Below, piece by piece: positions 25,293-34,039 of a stretch of DNA of 64,000 nt. The first letter of the stretch is position 1; the number at the start of each line of letters is the position of its first letter. The stretch is from CAMTWZ01 sp964412365 (GTDB lineage: Bacteria > Bacteroidota > Rhodothermia > Balneolales > HLUCCA01), in the NCBI GenBank assembly GCA_964412365.1, contig CAYPOI010000003.1, positions 6,953 to 70,952 on the forward strand. The letters are read 5' to 3'. A model generated the notes under the pieces. It had not been told where the DNA came from and made no database searches. It saw nothing but the letters and a program-made list of their open reading frames with translations. The translations under genes and the position numbers were made by a program.

Positions 25293-26137
25293 CCCTTCAC
25301 CAGATGGATGGCGCACCAATCGTTCTCGTAGGTGGTTTCGATGTGCTTCAAGCCGGCATAAACCGGATGCGCGAGGATCGGAGCTTCATCGGGGATCATG
25401 AGTCCGGAAAGGACCAAATGCCCGCCTGGCTTGATGAGGGCCACGATGTCTTTCGCATAGGTGAGCAACATGTCGCGGATGACATTCGCCAGCACAATCG
25501 AATACGTGGACCATTCCGGCACCGTCTCGAAGGATCCGATCTTGACCTGCATCTTGTCTTGCACGCCGTTCAACCACATGGTTTCGACGGCATTGTCGTA
25601 ACTCCACTCGTCGATATCGAATCCGAACGCGTGCGACGCACCCAGTTTGAGCGCGGCGATGGCCAAGATGCCCGTTCCCGTGCCCACATCCACGATGGTA
25701 TCCCCTTTCTCGACCACGTAGGGTAGCATTCTGAGGATGAGTCGTGTGGTTTCATGATAACCGGTGCCGAAGGCTTGCTTGGGATCGACTATGAGCGGGA
25801 TGAGTCCTTCGGGACACGTTTCGCTCGTCCAGCTCGGATGCACCCAGAAATGTCCCACTTGCATGGGTTCGATGGTTTTTTCCCATTCCTCGTTCCAATT
25901 GCGTGGCTCATGGAGATGTTCGGAGATGACGTCGCATCCGTGCCCCATCGCGCTGAGTCCGATCTGGACTTGTTCGCGGGTCACATCATCCAACAAATGC
26001 TCTTCGATGTAGGCTTTGATGCGGTTGTCTTCCTGCTCAAATCCATCAAAACCCAATTCAGACAATTCGGAAATCACGATTTCCTGAATCTCGTCGGGCA
26101 CCTTCAGTTCGAAACAGATCCAATTTCCTTGGCTCAT
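25289..26137 (-). CDS. prmA: Ribosomal protein L11 methyltransferase
   Basis: 282 residues. N-terminal ferredoxin-like substrate domain, then the class I SAM domain with AFGTGYHETTRL, VDVGTGTGILAIAALKLGA and the substrate loop LANVIRDML (usually NI-type). It trimethylates L11 of the 50S subunit. The N-terminal domain is somewhat shorter and divergent, as usual in this phylum. Coupled on both sides by 4-base overlaps. Confidence 0.92.
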   Translation of the reverse strand: MSQGNWICFELKVPDEIQEIVISELSELGFDGFEQEDNRIKAYIEEHLLDDVTREQVQIGLSAMGHGCDVISEHLHEPRNWNEEWEKTIEPMQVGHFWVHPSWTSETCPEGLIPLIVDPKQAFGTGYHETTRLILRMLPYVVEKGDTIVDVGTGTGILAIAALKLGASHAFGFDIDEWSYDNAVETMWLNGVQDKMQVKIGSFETVPEWSTYSIVLANVIRDMLLTYAKDIVALIKPGGHLVLSGLMIPDEAPILAHPVYAGLKHIETTYENDWCAIHLVKG

Positions 26138-27096
26138 GATGGTATCCGGTTATAAATGAGTTCTACAAGCACATCACCCACCGCCTGGAGGGTTTCTGTG
26201 CGGATGTTGTCCATATCGTCGCCCGAGGTATGCCAATACTCAGGAAACGGGTAATGGATGATGTTGATGGTGGGTAAACCATACACTTGGTTCAGGATCA
26301 TGTGGTCGTCGGCAACTGGCTGACTCGTCTCGTTCAAAAACATGGATGAATGTCCGAATTCGGACGCGATACTCCACACTTCTTCGACCACGGGTGCCGC
26401 ATAGCGCATGGAAAACCCTTCTTTCGGGAAGCGCGGATTCACCCCTCCCACCATGTCGAGCAGGATGGAGAAACGCGGCATATACCCCGCGACCGGCGGG
26501 TTGTCCGACCAATGCCGGCTTCCGAGGAAATAATTGTCGAGATCCGATTCCACGCCATAATCCTCCCCATCGAAAAATACGATATCCACACCGATGGGTG
26601 GTGGATTTTCGGCGAAAATCCTTGCCAATTCAAGCAAGACTCCGACTCCCGAAGCGCCGTCATTCGCCCCGAGTATAGGATTTCCTTTGGTGGATGGGTT
26701 TTGATCTTGGTCGGCCCGCGGACGCGTGTCCCAATGCGCGCAGAGCATGATTCGTGTTTCTGCAGACGGATTGAATGCGGCGATCACATTGGCCAACTGA
26801 AGAGTTTCGTTGTAGCCAGGGGTTTGGAAGCGCTGGACAAACATCTGTCCGCCGGAATAGCGACGCAATTCGTCGGATAAATACTTCAATGTGTTCGCAT
26901 GTCCATCGGAACCGGGGTTCCTCGGACCGAAATCCACTTGGGTCTGGATGTAGGTAAACGCTGAGTCTGCAGAGAATTCGGGGACATTCCCTTTCTTATC
27001 AATGAAATCAAAGCGTCCACTTGGTTTTTTTTCGGAGGCACATCCGGAAAGAATCAGCAGGACAAGCAGCAGGACAGATTTAGGTACGCGCGACAT
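26134..27096 (-). CDS. M28 family lipoprotein, glutaminyl cyclase-like
   Basis: 320 residues. Lipoprotein signal with lipobox LSGC, Cys19. The body is an M28 zinc peptidase fold: CAHWDTRPRADQ (His, Asp), GANDGASGVGVLLELAR (bridging Asp), VDIVFFDGEDYG (Glu-Asp) and the distal His in YPFPEYWHTSGDDMDNI. The FFDGEDYG and HWDTRP versions are typical of glutaminyl-peptide cyclotransferases, which make N-terminal pyroglutamate on secreted proteins, so that activity is likelier than aminopeptidase. Type IX and lipoprotein cargo would be natural substrates (inference). Start overlaps the SDR gene end by 17 bases. Confidence 0.85.
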   Translation of the reverse strand: MSRVPKSVLLLVLLILSGCASEKKPSGRFDFIDKKGNVPEFSADSAFTYIQTQVDFGPRNPGSDGHANTLKYLSDELRRYSGGQMFVQRFQTPGYNETLQLANVIAAFNPSAETRIMLCAHWDTRPRADQDQNPSTKGNPILGANDGASGVGVLLELARIFAENPPPIGVDIVFFDGEDYGVESDLDNYFLGSRHWSDNPPVAGYMPRFSILLDMVGGVNPRFPKEGFSMRYAAPVVEEVWSIASEFGHSSMFLNETSQPVADDHMILNQVYGLPTINIIHYPFPEYWHTSGDDMDNIRTETLQAVGDVLVELIYNRIPS

Positions 27097-27841
27097 GAAC
27101 GGATGAGGCTTGAGCCACGGGCAAGATCACCGCATCCAGGATGTTCACATGCGCCGGGCGATTGAGGATAAACACGGCGATCTCGGCGATATCGTCGGCA
27201 GTAAGGGGTTCAATGCCTTTATAAATACTCTTGGCTTTGTCCTTATCGCCATGAAATCGGACTTCGCTGAATTCGGTTTCCACAAGTCCGGGCGACACCA
27301 TGCTCACGCGGACATCCGTTCCATTCAAATCCATCTTCATGGCGCGAGTGAAAGCGTACACCGCATGTTTGGTAGCACTGTAGACGGATCCATTGGGATA
27401 GGCTTCGTGTCCGGCCAGGGATCCCACATTCAAGATATGTCCCTTGCGCTTCGCGGCCATGTCTTTGGCGAACAGCTGGCTCATCACGTACAGACTGACG
27501 AGATTGGTCTGCACCATCACATCCCAATCTGCCAAATTCGCGGTGGTGACGGGGTCGAAACCGGATGCGAGTCCGGCATTGTTCACCAGAATGTCCACAT
27601 CCACCTTGATCGATGCATGAAACGCGATGCACGCCTCACGATCACGGATGTCGAAGCTTGAGGTGATGACCTCAATCACATGATTGTTGACCAACTGCGT
27701 CTTGAATGTTTCGAGGCGGTCGCCACGGCGCCCGGTGAGAATGAGGTTCACCCCCATCGAGGCCAACAGTTGCGCGATGGCTTTGCCAATTCCGGATGTG
27801 GCTCCGGTCACAACCGCCCAATGGCCGGAAAGCCGATTCAT
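27080..27841 (-). CDS. Short-chain dehydrogenase/reductase
   Basis: 253 residues, classical SDR. NAD(P) loop GATSGIGKAIAQLL near residue 12, LTGRRGDRLETF (Arg after the strand suggests NADP), NNAGLASGFDP, catalytic Ser in LNVGSLAGHEAYPNG and YSATKHAVYAF (Tyr-x-x-x-Lys). It is closest in look to the YdfG/serine dehydrogenase-like group (3-hydroxy acid dehydrogenases). The start MNRLSGH shares one base with the gatA stop (TGATG). Confidence 0.88.
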   Translation of the reverse strand: MNRLSGHWAVVTGATSGIGKAIAQLLASMGVNLILTGRRGDRLETFKTQLVNNHVIEVITSSFDIRDREACIAFHASIKVDVDILVNNAGLASGFDPVTTANLADWDVMVQTNLVSLYVMSQLFAKDMAAKRKGHILNVGSLAGHEAYPNGSVYSATKHAVYAFTRAMKMDLNGTDVRVSMVSPGLVETEFSEVRFHGDKDKAKSIYKGIEPLTADDIAEIAVFILNRPAHVNILDAVILPVAQASSVHVART

Positions 27842-29244
27842 CAGGCGTCTCCGGACATACGTTCGACCGCAGATCCGGCTCGGATGAGCTGTTCTTCCTG
27901 GAACGCGCCTGCCATGAATTGAACCCCGATCGGCATACCGTTCGAATGGGTTCCACAGGGCACGGAAATACCGCAAATACCCGCCAAATTCGCGGAAATC
28001 GTATAGATGTCGTTCAGATACATACTCACCGGATCGTCAGAGTTCTCACCAAATTTAAATGCGGTGGTGGGGGATGTCGGCGAAATGATCACATCCACGT
28101 TCGTAAACGCATCCGCGAAATCCTGTTGGATGAGGCGGCGGATTTTCTGTGCCTTCCCGAAATAGGCCTCATAATACCCTGCGCTGAGCACATAGGTGCC
28201 CAACATGATACGGCGTTTCACTTCCGTGGAGAATCCTTCGGTACGGCTTTGCTTGTACAGACGCACCAGGCCGCTTTCGTCGGACCCTTCGGCGATGGCG
28301 CGATGTCCATAACGGACGCCATCAAACCGTGCCAGATTGCTCGACGCTTCGGCTGTGGCCAATATGTAATAGGTCGCGATGGCGTAAGGTGTGTGCGGAA
28401 GGTGGATCGGAACGATCTCAGCCCCTTCGGATTCGAATTGATGAATGAGCGTTTCGATTTTGGAACGGATTTCGGAATCCAATCCTTCCCCGAAATACTC
28501 TTCCGGCACGCCGATTCGAAGTCCTTTGACTGATTTTCCGACGGAGTCGGAGTAAACCGGAACTGGTTTGTCGGAACTGGTCATATCATTCGCATCGCGG
28601 CCGGCGATGACCTCCAAAATCGTGGCGGCATCCTTCACCGTATGGGCAATTGGTCCGATGCTGTCGAACGACGACGCATACGCGACCAATCCATAGCGCG
28701 ACACACGTCCGTAACTCGGTTTGATGCCGACCACACCGCAAAATCCAGCGGGTTGGCGGATGGAGCCACCGGTGTCGGAGCCAAGAGTGGCGTCGCAGAA
28801 TCGGGCCGCAACAGCCGCAGCGCTTCCACCGGACGAGCCACCGGGTACGCGCGTGGTATCGTGGGGATTACGGGTTGGTCCGTAAATGCTGTTCTCATTG
28901 GACGAACCCATGGCGAATTCGTCCATGTTGGTACGTCCGATGAGAACGGCGTCGGCGGCTTTGAGGCGTTCGATGACGGTCGCATCGTATACCGCCTCGA
29001 AATTCTTGAGGATGTAGGACGCGCAGCTGGTGACCTTCCCCTTCTCGCTGATCAGGTCTTTGATGCCCATGATGGTTCCTGCAAGCGGTCCGGCGGTGCC
29101 GGCATCGATTTTCGCTTGAACGGCATCGGCTTGACGCATCGCATCCTCTTCATAGACACGGACGAACGCGTTGATGTCAGAATTCCGGGTGCGGATTTCG
29201 CTGAGATACGATGCTACGCGATCGGGTAGACGATGTGAACTCAC
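27841..29244 (-). CDS. gatA: Glutamyl-tRNA(Gln) amidotransferase subunit A
   Basis: 467 residues, amidase signature family. Catalytic Lys in MGIKDLISEKG, cis-Ser and nucleophile Ser in GSDTGGSIRQPAGFCGVVGIKP, glycine-rich PGGSSGGSAAAVAAR. Together with GatB and GatC, not in this window, it transamidates Glu-tRNA(Gln). Start overlaps the tatA stop by 4 bases; end overlaps the SDR start. Confidence 0.94.
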   Translation of the reverse strand: MSSHRLPDRVASYLSEIRTRNSDINAFVRVYEEDAMRQADAVQAKIDAGTAGPLAGTIMGIKDLISEKGKVTSCASYILKNFEAVYDATVIERLKAADAVLIGRTNMDEFAMGSSNENSIYGPTRNPHDTTRVPGGSSGGSAAAVAARFCDATLGSDTGGSIRQPAGFCGVVGIKPSYGRVSRYGLVAYASSFDSIGPIAHTVKDAATILEVIAGRDANDMTSSDKPVPVYSDSVGKSVKGLRIGVPEEYFGEGLDSEIRSKIETLIHQFESEGAEIVPIHLPHTPYAIATYYILATAEASSNLARFDGVRYGHRAIAEGSDESGLVRLYKQSRTEGFSTEVKRRIMLGTYVLSAGYYEAYFGKAQKIRRLIQQDFADAFTNVDVIISPTSPTTAFKFGENSDDPVSMYLNDIYTISANLAGICGISVPCGTHSNGMPIGVQFMAGAFQEEQLIRAGSAVERMSGDA

Positions 29245-29450
29245 TGCAGGGAAGCGTCCTCTTTCTTACGAGGAGTTTCTTTCACATCTTCAGCACCTTT
29301 TTCAATCTCTCTGCGGATGTCCGTAGACGCTTTGCGGAACTCATTGATACCCTGACCGAGGCCGCGGGCCAATTCCGGAATTTTCTTCGCACCGAACAAT
29401 AATAGGATGATCAATACGATCACTACCCATTCAATAGCACCTAAACCCAT
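29241..29450 (-). CDS. tatA: Twin-arginine translocase subunit TatA/TatE
   Basis: 69 residues. One N-terminal transmembrane helix (IEWVVIVLIILLLFGA), the hinge KKIPELARGLGQGI, an amphipathic helix, and a charged tail with many Lys/Glu. It forms the Tat pore for folded proteins. First gene of the minus-strand run tatA-gatA-SDR-M28-prmA-ppx in which most adjacent genes overlap. Confidence 0.93.
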   Translation of the reverse strand: MGLGAIEWVVIVLIILLLFGAKKIPELARGLGQGINEFRKASTDIRREIEKGAEDVKETPRKKEDASLQ

Positions 29451-29467
29451 AATGAAGTTTTTTCTTG

Positions 29468-29475
29468 TATATTTG
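29468..29475 (+). promoter_or_regulatory. Candidate -7 box upstream of DUF2795
   Basis: TATATTTG matches all defined positions of TAnnTTTG. It would give a leader of about 105 bases to the DUF2795-BamA operon. No good TTTG is seen at the -33 distance. Confidence 0.4.
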
Positions 29476-29584
29476 CGCGCCTTTAGCGCATTATCCTTGA
29501 AGATAGCGAAACCATTGAAAATTATTTTCAGCTACCTTCGTTACGCACACAAATATTCACTGATTTCACGAAAACGGGTAACAT

Positions 29585-29830
29585 ATGATCTGGACCGTTG
29601 AACTAGCCGCCACCTTAGAAGACGCACCTTGGCCAGCCACTCGCAATGAACTGATCGAATGGTCGGAACGCAACGGCTGCCCACAGCAAGTCATTGACAA
29701 TCTTTACGAACTGGACGAAGAAGACGACACGCCTTACGAAAGCATCGAGGAAATCTGGCCCGATTACATCATGAAAGAAGACTTCTTCCACGGTGAGGAT
29801 GAAGAAGGCTTCGACTATGACGACGTCTGA
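29585..29830 (+). CDS. DUF2795 family protein
   Basis: 81 residues, very acidic (C-terminal DEEGFDYDDV). Conserved features of DUF2795 in this phylum: MIWTVELA near the start, APWPATRNELIEW, and YESIEEIWPDYIMKEDFF. Function unknown; cytoplasmic by sequence. Its last 14 bases contain the start of the BamA/TamA-like gene, so the two are translationally linked. Confidence 0.88.
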   Translation: MIWTVELAATLEDAPWPATRNELIEWSERNGCPQQVIDNLYELDEEDDTPYESIEEIWPDYIMKEDFFHGEDEEGFDYDDV

Positions 29831-32096
29831 TCGTTTACTGGTTTTTCTTTTCGTCTTTTTAGCCTCTTGGGGATCGGCCTTCGCCCAAGAGCAGATGGTT
29901 GTGAACCGTGTTCGGTTCGCTGGCAATGAGCACGTGCGCGCCGGCACCCTGGAAACCTTGGTGCGTACGCAGGCCAACCGGGAGCTGTTCAGCATTCCCG
30001 GTTTCAAAGTATGGCTATGGGTGAATGGCCTGAATGGAAATTGGGGTGAGGCCCCCTTCCGGTTAGATCGGATCACGGTCGCAGCCGACATCGAACGGAT
30101 CTCAGGCTATTACCGATCGATTGGCTATCTGGATAACCGCGTCGACACCATCATCACCGAATTCACGAAAGGAAAAGTAGAGGTTTCCTTTCTGATCAAT
30201 GAGGGCAGTCCGTCTGAAGTTCGAACGGTTACCTATAGCGGTTTTCCAGACTTCGAAGATCCGTCCATTCTTCAACGCTTCTATCGCCGAAGCAATCTGG
30301 CAGACCGCAGAATCGACGATTCGACGTTCTCCGTGAGAAAAGTCCTTGATTATGAACTGATCGGATTCGAACGGACTGCCATTATCGAACTGCTGAAAAA
30401 CAATGGATATGCGTCGGTTTCAAATGATTCGATCCGCGCGATCGTCAAACGCGATTCACTGAATCCAACCCAGGTCGATATGATGTTCCGCATCACTCCC
30501 GGTCGCACCTATACGTTCGGGGATGTCTACTTGAATTTGTCTGGTCCTACCGGTCTGACAAAAACTCCTGAATTTGACACCCTTCACACCGAAAACGGAT
30601 CCTATTTCGCGCAGAAAGACGACGAAGCCTTGTCCCGCTTCCGACTATTATACTCGAATGTCTCCATCGAGCCCGGAACGCCATACAATCACGAGATGTA
30701 TCTGCAGACGATCCGTCGCTATCAGAACTTGGGCATGCTGAATGTGCAGCAATTCTCGTTGAGTGAAGACGGGACGTTGCCGAATTTCGCGCTCGATACC
30801 CTCCCCGTCCGCATCGACATGCAGACCATTCCTCGGCAACGGATACGCTCGGATATTTTCGGCATGCAACGTTTCGGATTCGGAGCCGGTGCGGGGATTG
30901 TGTACACGAACAACAACCTGTTCGGAATGGCCGAAGCTTTGGAGATCGGTGCCAAAGGTAGTTTCGAGAACGCGCCGAGCATCCGAAGCAGCCTGTTGCG
31001 CAGTTTCGAGGGGAATGTGGCCTATTCTGTTCCAAAATTGAACTTTCCTCTCCATTCACTGAACGATCGATCGGCGTTTTTGAACTCCAGAACACGATAT
31101 GGAATCACCGTGGCGCAGGTAAGCCAGCTCAACTTCACCGTGAACGCCAACATCCGGTTCAACATGACTTATGATGTTCAGCATCGTCCAACACTCTCGA
31201 GCACGTTAGAACTCATCGAATTGGATTGGTTGGATGCGAGTCCGTCTGAATCTTTCAGAGAAAGGATCGACAGTACTTTCGCTGACAACGCATTTCAACG
31301 TGAGCGCATCCTGGCGGATTTCAGCCAGCAGTTCAACTCCACCATTCGATACACCATCCGGTCATTCAATACGGATTTCATCAAGCGGAACAGAGGTTCT
31401 GTTAATGAATTTTCCATTGAATCCGGTGGTAACATCCCATGGTTGATCGAGAAATACTTGGTGCGTCCCGGTGAGCCCTTGCAAGGCACCATCCCCAGCT
31501 TCACCTTATCGGATTCGACCCTCTCCTATGCCCGATATGTGAAGGCCTCGTACGACCATCGACGATATTTCAGCTTTTTCGACAACACGGTCTTCGCCTG
31601 GCGTCTATACGGAGGTGCGGCCTATGCGTACGCCGAAACAAGTCAAATCCCGCTGAATCGTCGGTTTTTCGCAGGTGGTAGCAACGATATCCGTGGTTGG
31701 AGGCCGTTGCGATTGGGTCCGGGGGATGTTCCCGAAGGCGCGGTTACGGTGAACGGAGGTGATGTGAAACTGGCCACGTTCTTCGAGCTGAGGCATCTTC
31801 TCATGCGAAATGTCATCAGCACGAACTGGCATGTCGCTGGTTTCGTGGATGTGGGCAACATATGGTATGGCCCGGGTTCGTTGGACCAACAAGGACGGTT
31901 CAACTACGACGATTTCTACAAGGAATTGGCCGTCGGGGCCGGTTTGGGTGTTCGCCTCGATTGGGAGTACATCATTTTCCGCATCGACGTGGCTTATAAG
32001 ATTCATGATCCGTCCGTCAATACGGATGGTAACCCCAAAGGGTGGTTTAACTCCCCCGGTTCGTATATTCACTTCGGAATCGGACATTCATTCTAA
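29817..32096 (+). CDS. BamA/TamA family outer membrane protein
   Basis: 759 residues. Signal peptide 1-24 (ASWGSAFAQ), then POTRA-like repeats (VVNRVRFAGNEHVRAGTLETLV; ISGYYRSIGYLDNRV; VSFLINEGSPSEVRTVTYSGFPDF; VDMMFRITPGRTYTFGDVYL) and from about residue 380 a C-terminal 16-strand surface-antigen barrel with the RFFAGGSNDIRGWRPLRLGP motif of lid loop 6 and a closing aromatic residue (GIGHSF). Such proteins insert or export outer membrane proteins. It lacks the lipoprotein signal of TamL, and with a POTRA set shorter than canonical BamA its exact class is open. The start MTTSDR is preferred over an upstream in-frame ATG because it begins the signal peptide. Confidence 0.88.
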   Translation: MTTSDRLLVFLFVFLASWGSAFAQEQMVVNRVRFAGNEHVRAGTLETLVRTQANRELFSIPGFKVWLWVNGLNGNWGEAPFRLDRITVAADIERISGYYRSIGYLDNRVDTIITEFTKGKVEVSFLINEGSPSEVRTVTYSGFPDFEDPSILQRFYRRSNLADRRIDDSTFSVRKVLDYELIGFERTAIIELLKNNGYASVSNDSIRAIVKRDSLNPTQVDMMFRITPGRTYTFGDVYLNLSGPTGLTKTPEFDTLHTENGSYFAQKDDEALSRFRLLYSNVSIEPGTPYNHEMYLQTIRRYQNLGMLNVQQFSLSEDGTLPNFALDTLPVRIDMQTIPRQRIRSDIFGMQRFGFGAGAGIVYTNNNLFGMAEALEIGAKGSFENAPSIRSSLLRSFEGNVAYSVPKLNFPLHSLNDRSAFLNSRTRYGITVAQVSQLNFTVNANIRFNMTYDVQHRPTLSSTLELIELDWLDASPSESFRERIDSTFADNAFQRERILADFSQQFNSTIRYTIRSFNTDFIKRNRGSVNEFSIESGGNIPWLIEKYLVRPGEPLQGTIPSFTLSDSTLSYARYVKASYDHRRYFSFFDNTVFAWRLYGGAAYAYAETSQIPLNRRFFAGGSNDIRGWRPLRLGPGDVPEGAVTVNGGDVKLATFFELRHLLMRNVISTNWHVAGFVDVGNIWYGPGSLDQQGRFNYDDFYKELAVGAGLGVRLDWEYIIFRIDVAYKIHDPSVNTDGNPKGWFNSPGSYIHFGIGHSF

Positions 32097-32107
32097 GGCA
32101 TTTTCCC

Positions 32108-32638
32108 ATGGCGATTAAGAATCTTTCGGACATGAAGCAGAAATCGAATGTGATTTTCAAATCACGATTTCTCGCGCAGATGAATCCGTTCGAACGAATG
32201 TCTTTTTTGCAATTATGCAATGAGCGAACCTACCGTGCCGGCGAATACATCTACTATCAGGGCGACCCCGGAACCGGCATGTACATCATCGAATCCGGAA
32301 CCGTCGAGTTGGTGATCGAGACGGAAAGTGATGAGAATACCGAAAAGCCAAGCTATTGTTTGGAAGCTCCCGAGAGTTTCGGAGCCCTGTCTGTAGGATA
32401 CGATATGCGTCGGATGTCGTCTGCCCGATGTGTCACCGATTGCACGCTGTACGGCTTCTTCAAGCCTGATCTGGAAACCTTATGCCGCCGATTTCCAAAA
32501 GTGGGTATCAAATTCCTCGGCATATTGAACATGATCGCTTTGAAGCAACTGCAAGTCACAGTCAATCACCTCAAAAAGCATGCGGGTGAAGCAGAAGCCC
32601 TCGCTTTGCAATTCGAAACGTATTACACATCCGGATGA
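32108..32638 (+). CDS. Cyclic nucleotide-binding domain protein
   Basis: 176 residues. One Crp-like effector domain: FLAQMNPFERMSFLQLC, GEYIYYQGDPGTGMYIIESGTVELVI, then FGALSVGYDMRRMSSARCVTDCTLYGF. The phosphate-binding cassette is weak (no clear RTA after the GALS turn), so cyclic nucleotide binding is uncertain. There is no helix-turn-helix; the C-terminus is a predicted long helix (NMIALKQLQVTVNHLKKHAGEAEAL). It may act through protein contacts. It sits 11 bases after the BamA-like gene. Confidence 0.8.
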   Translation: MAIKNLSDMKQKSNVIFKSRFLAQMNPFERMSFLQLCNERTYRAGEYIYYQGDPGTGMYIIESGTVELVIETESDENTEKPSYCLEAPESFGALSVGYDMRRMSSARCVTDCTLYGFFKPDLETLCRRFPKVGIKFLGILNMIALKQLQVTVNHLKKHAGEAEALALQFETYYTSG

Positions 32639-32641
32639 CAT

Positions 32642-34039
32642 TTGAAAAAAGGTGAGATCGTAACCCTCCGCATCGATTCCGCGGCGTATGAAGGAAAAGG
32701 AATCGGCAAATTGGACGGATTGGCTGTGTTTGTTGGCGGCACCGCACCAGGCGATCTGGTAGACGTCCGAATCACGAAAAAGAAATCCAGCTTCGCGGAA
32801 GGCACGTTAGTGCGGGTACTGGAATCGGGACCGGATCGCATCATCCCTCCTTGCCAGCATGCGTTTGTCTGTGGCGGATGCACATGGCAACACGTGTCGT
32901 ATCCGGCACAGACCGAGTTCAAGCGTGGTCATGTGCGCGACCACTTGCATCGCATCGGCGGCATGCGCCATCTCGAGCCACATCCCACCATCGGCTGCGT
33001 CGACTCCTTCCATTACCGCAACAAAATGGAATACACCTTTGCGGAGAGGCGCTGGCTGACCGATGAGGAAGTGGCTTCTGGCGAGATGTTCACGCAAACG
33101 ACCGCGCTCGGATTGCATATTCCGGGTCGATATGATAAAATCCTGAATCTGAACGAATGCCATCTTCAAATTCCGATTTCCTATGAAATCCTGGATTTCG
33201 TTCGGGCCTATGCCATTCGTGAACAGATCCCGGCCTATAATTCCCATACTCGAAGCGGATTCTTGCGGAATCTGATGATCCGTAATGGTCAGAATACCGG
33301 CGACTTGATGGTAAATTTGGTGACCTACGCGTATGATGAATCCATCCTCTTGCCACTTAAAGACGCCCTACTAGCGGCGTTTCCGTCCATCACGACCGTC
33401 GTCGTGAACGTGAATGATACCCAATCACCGACATCCATCGGACGGTATGAGGAAGTGCTGTTCGGTCCAGGTACCATCACCGAAACCTTAGGGAAACATA
33501 CGTATCGCATCGGTCCGAACGCGTTTTTCCAGACCAACACGCCACAAGCGGAAATCTTGTACGACACGGCGAAGGCGTATGCGGAAATCGGTCCGAACGA
33601 TCTCGTCTATGATCTGTATTGCGGCGTGGGATCGATCAGCATGCATGTGAGTGATATGGCCAAGCACGTGGTTGGTGTGGAACTGAATGAAACGGCCATC
33701 GCGAATGCACGAAAAAACGCGTTAGATAATGGCGTCAGGAACGTTTCCTTTGAGCAAGGTGATATGAAGGATGTGTTTTCAGACGACCTTCTTGCCAAAT
33801 ACGGACTCCCGGATGTGCTCATCACCGATCCGCCGCGCGCCGGCATGCATGCCGATGTGGTGCAGCGACTCATCGACCTGAAGATCCCCAAAATCATCTA
33901 TGTGAGTTGCAACAGCTCGACGTTGGCTAGAGACCTGGCATTGATGAGCGGCGCGTACGAAACCACCCAGGTACAGCCGGTCGACATGTTTCCGCATACC
34001 TATCACATCGAATGCGTGGCCCAATGCAAGCGGTTGTAA
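32642..34039 (+). CDS. rlmD: 23S rRNA (uracil-5-)-methyltransferase RlmD/RumA family
   Basis: 465 residues. N-terminal TRAM domain (GEIVTLRIDSAAYEGKGIG), iron-sulfur cysteines in PPCQHAFVCGGCTWQH plus a later Cys in LNECHLQ, SAM motif LVYDLYCGVGSISMHV, DPPRAGMH, and catalytic Cys in YVSCNSSTLARDL. It methylates C5 of a uracil in 23S rRNA (U1939 in E. coli). The start is a TTG at 32642, 3 bases after the preceding stop; no ATG fits, and MKKGEIV matches the family N-terminus. Confidence 0.9.
   Translation: MKKGEIVTLRIDSAAYEGKGIGKLDGLAVFVGGTAPGDLVDVRITKKKSSFAEGTLVRVLESGPDRIIPPCQHAFVCGGCTWQHVSYPAQTEFKRGHVRDHLHRIGGMRHLEPHPTIGCVDSFHYRNKMEYTFAERRWLTDEEVASGEMFTQTTALGLHIPGRYDKILNLNECHLQIPISYEILDFVRAYAIREQIPAYNSHTRSGFLRNLMIRNGQNTGDLMVNLVTYAYDESILLPLKDALLAAFPSITTVVVNVNDTQSPTSIGRYEEVLFGPGTITETLGKHTYRIGPNAFFQTNTPQAEILYDTAKAYAEIGPNDLVYDLYCGVGSISMHVSDMAKHVVGVELNETAIANARKNALDNGVRNVSFEQGDMKDVFSDDLLAKYGLPDVLITDPPRAGMHADVVQRLIDLKIPKIIYVSCNSSTLARDLALMSGAYETTQVQPVDMFPHTYHIECVAQCKRL

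Noticed and set aside
27796..28533. 245-codon plus-strand ORF opposite gatA
   Set aside because: Fully antisense to gatA and SDR, His/Arg-rich shadow composition, no recognisable domain.
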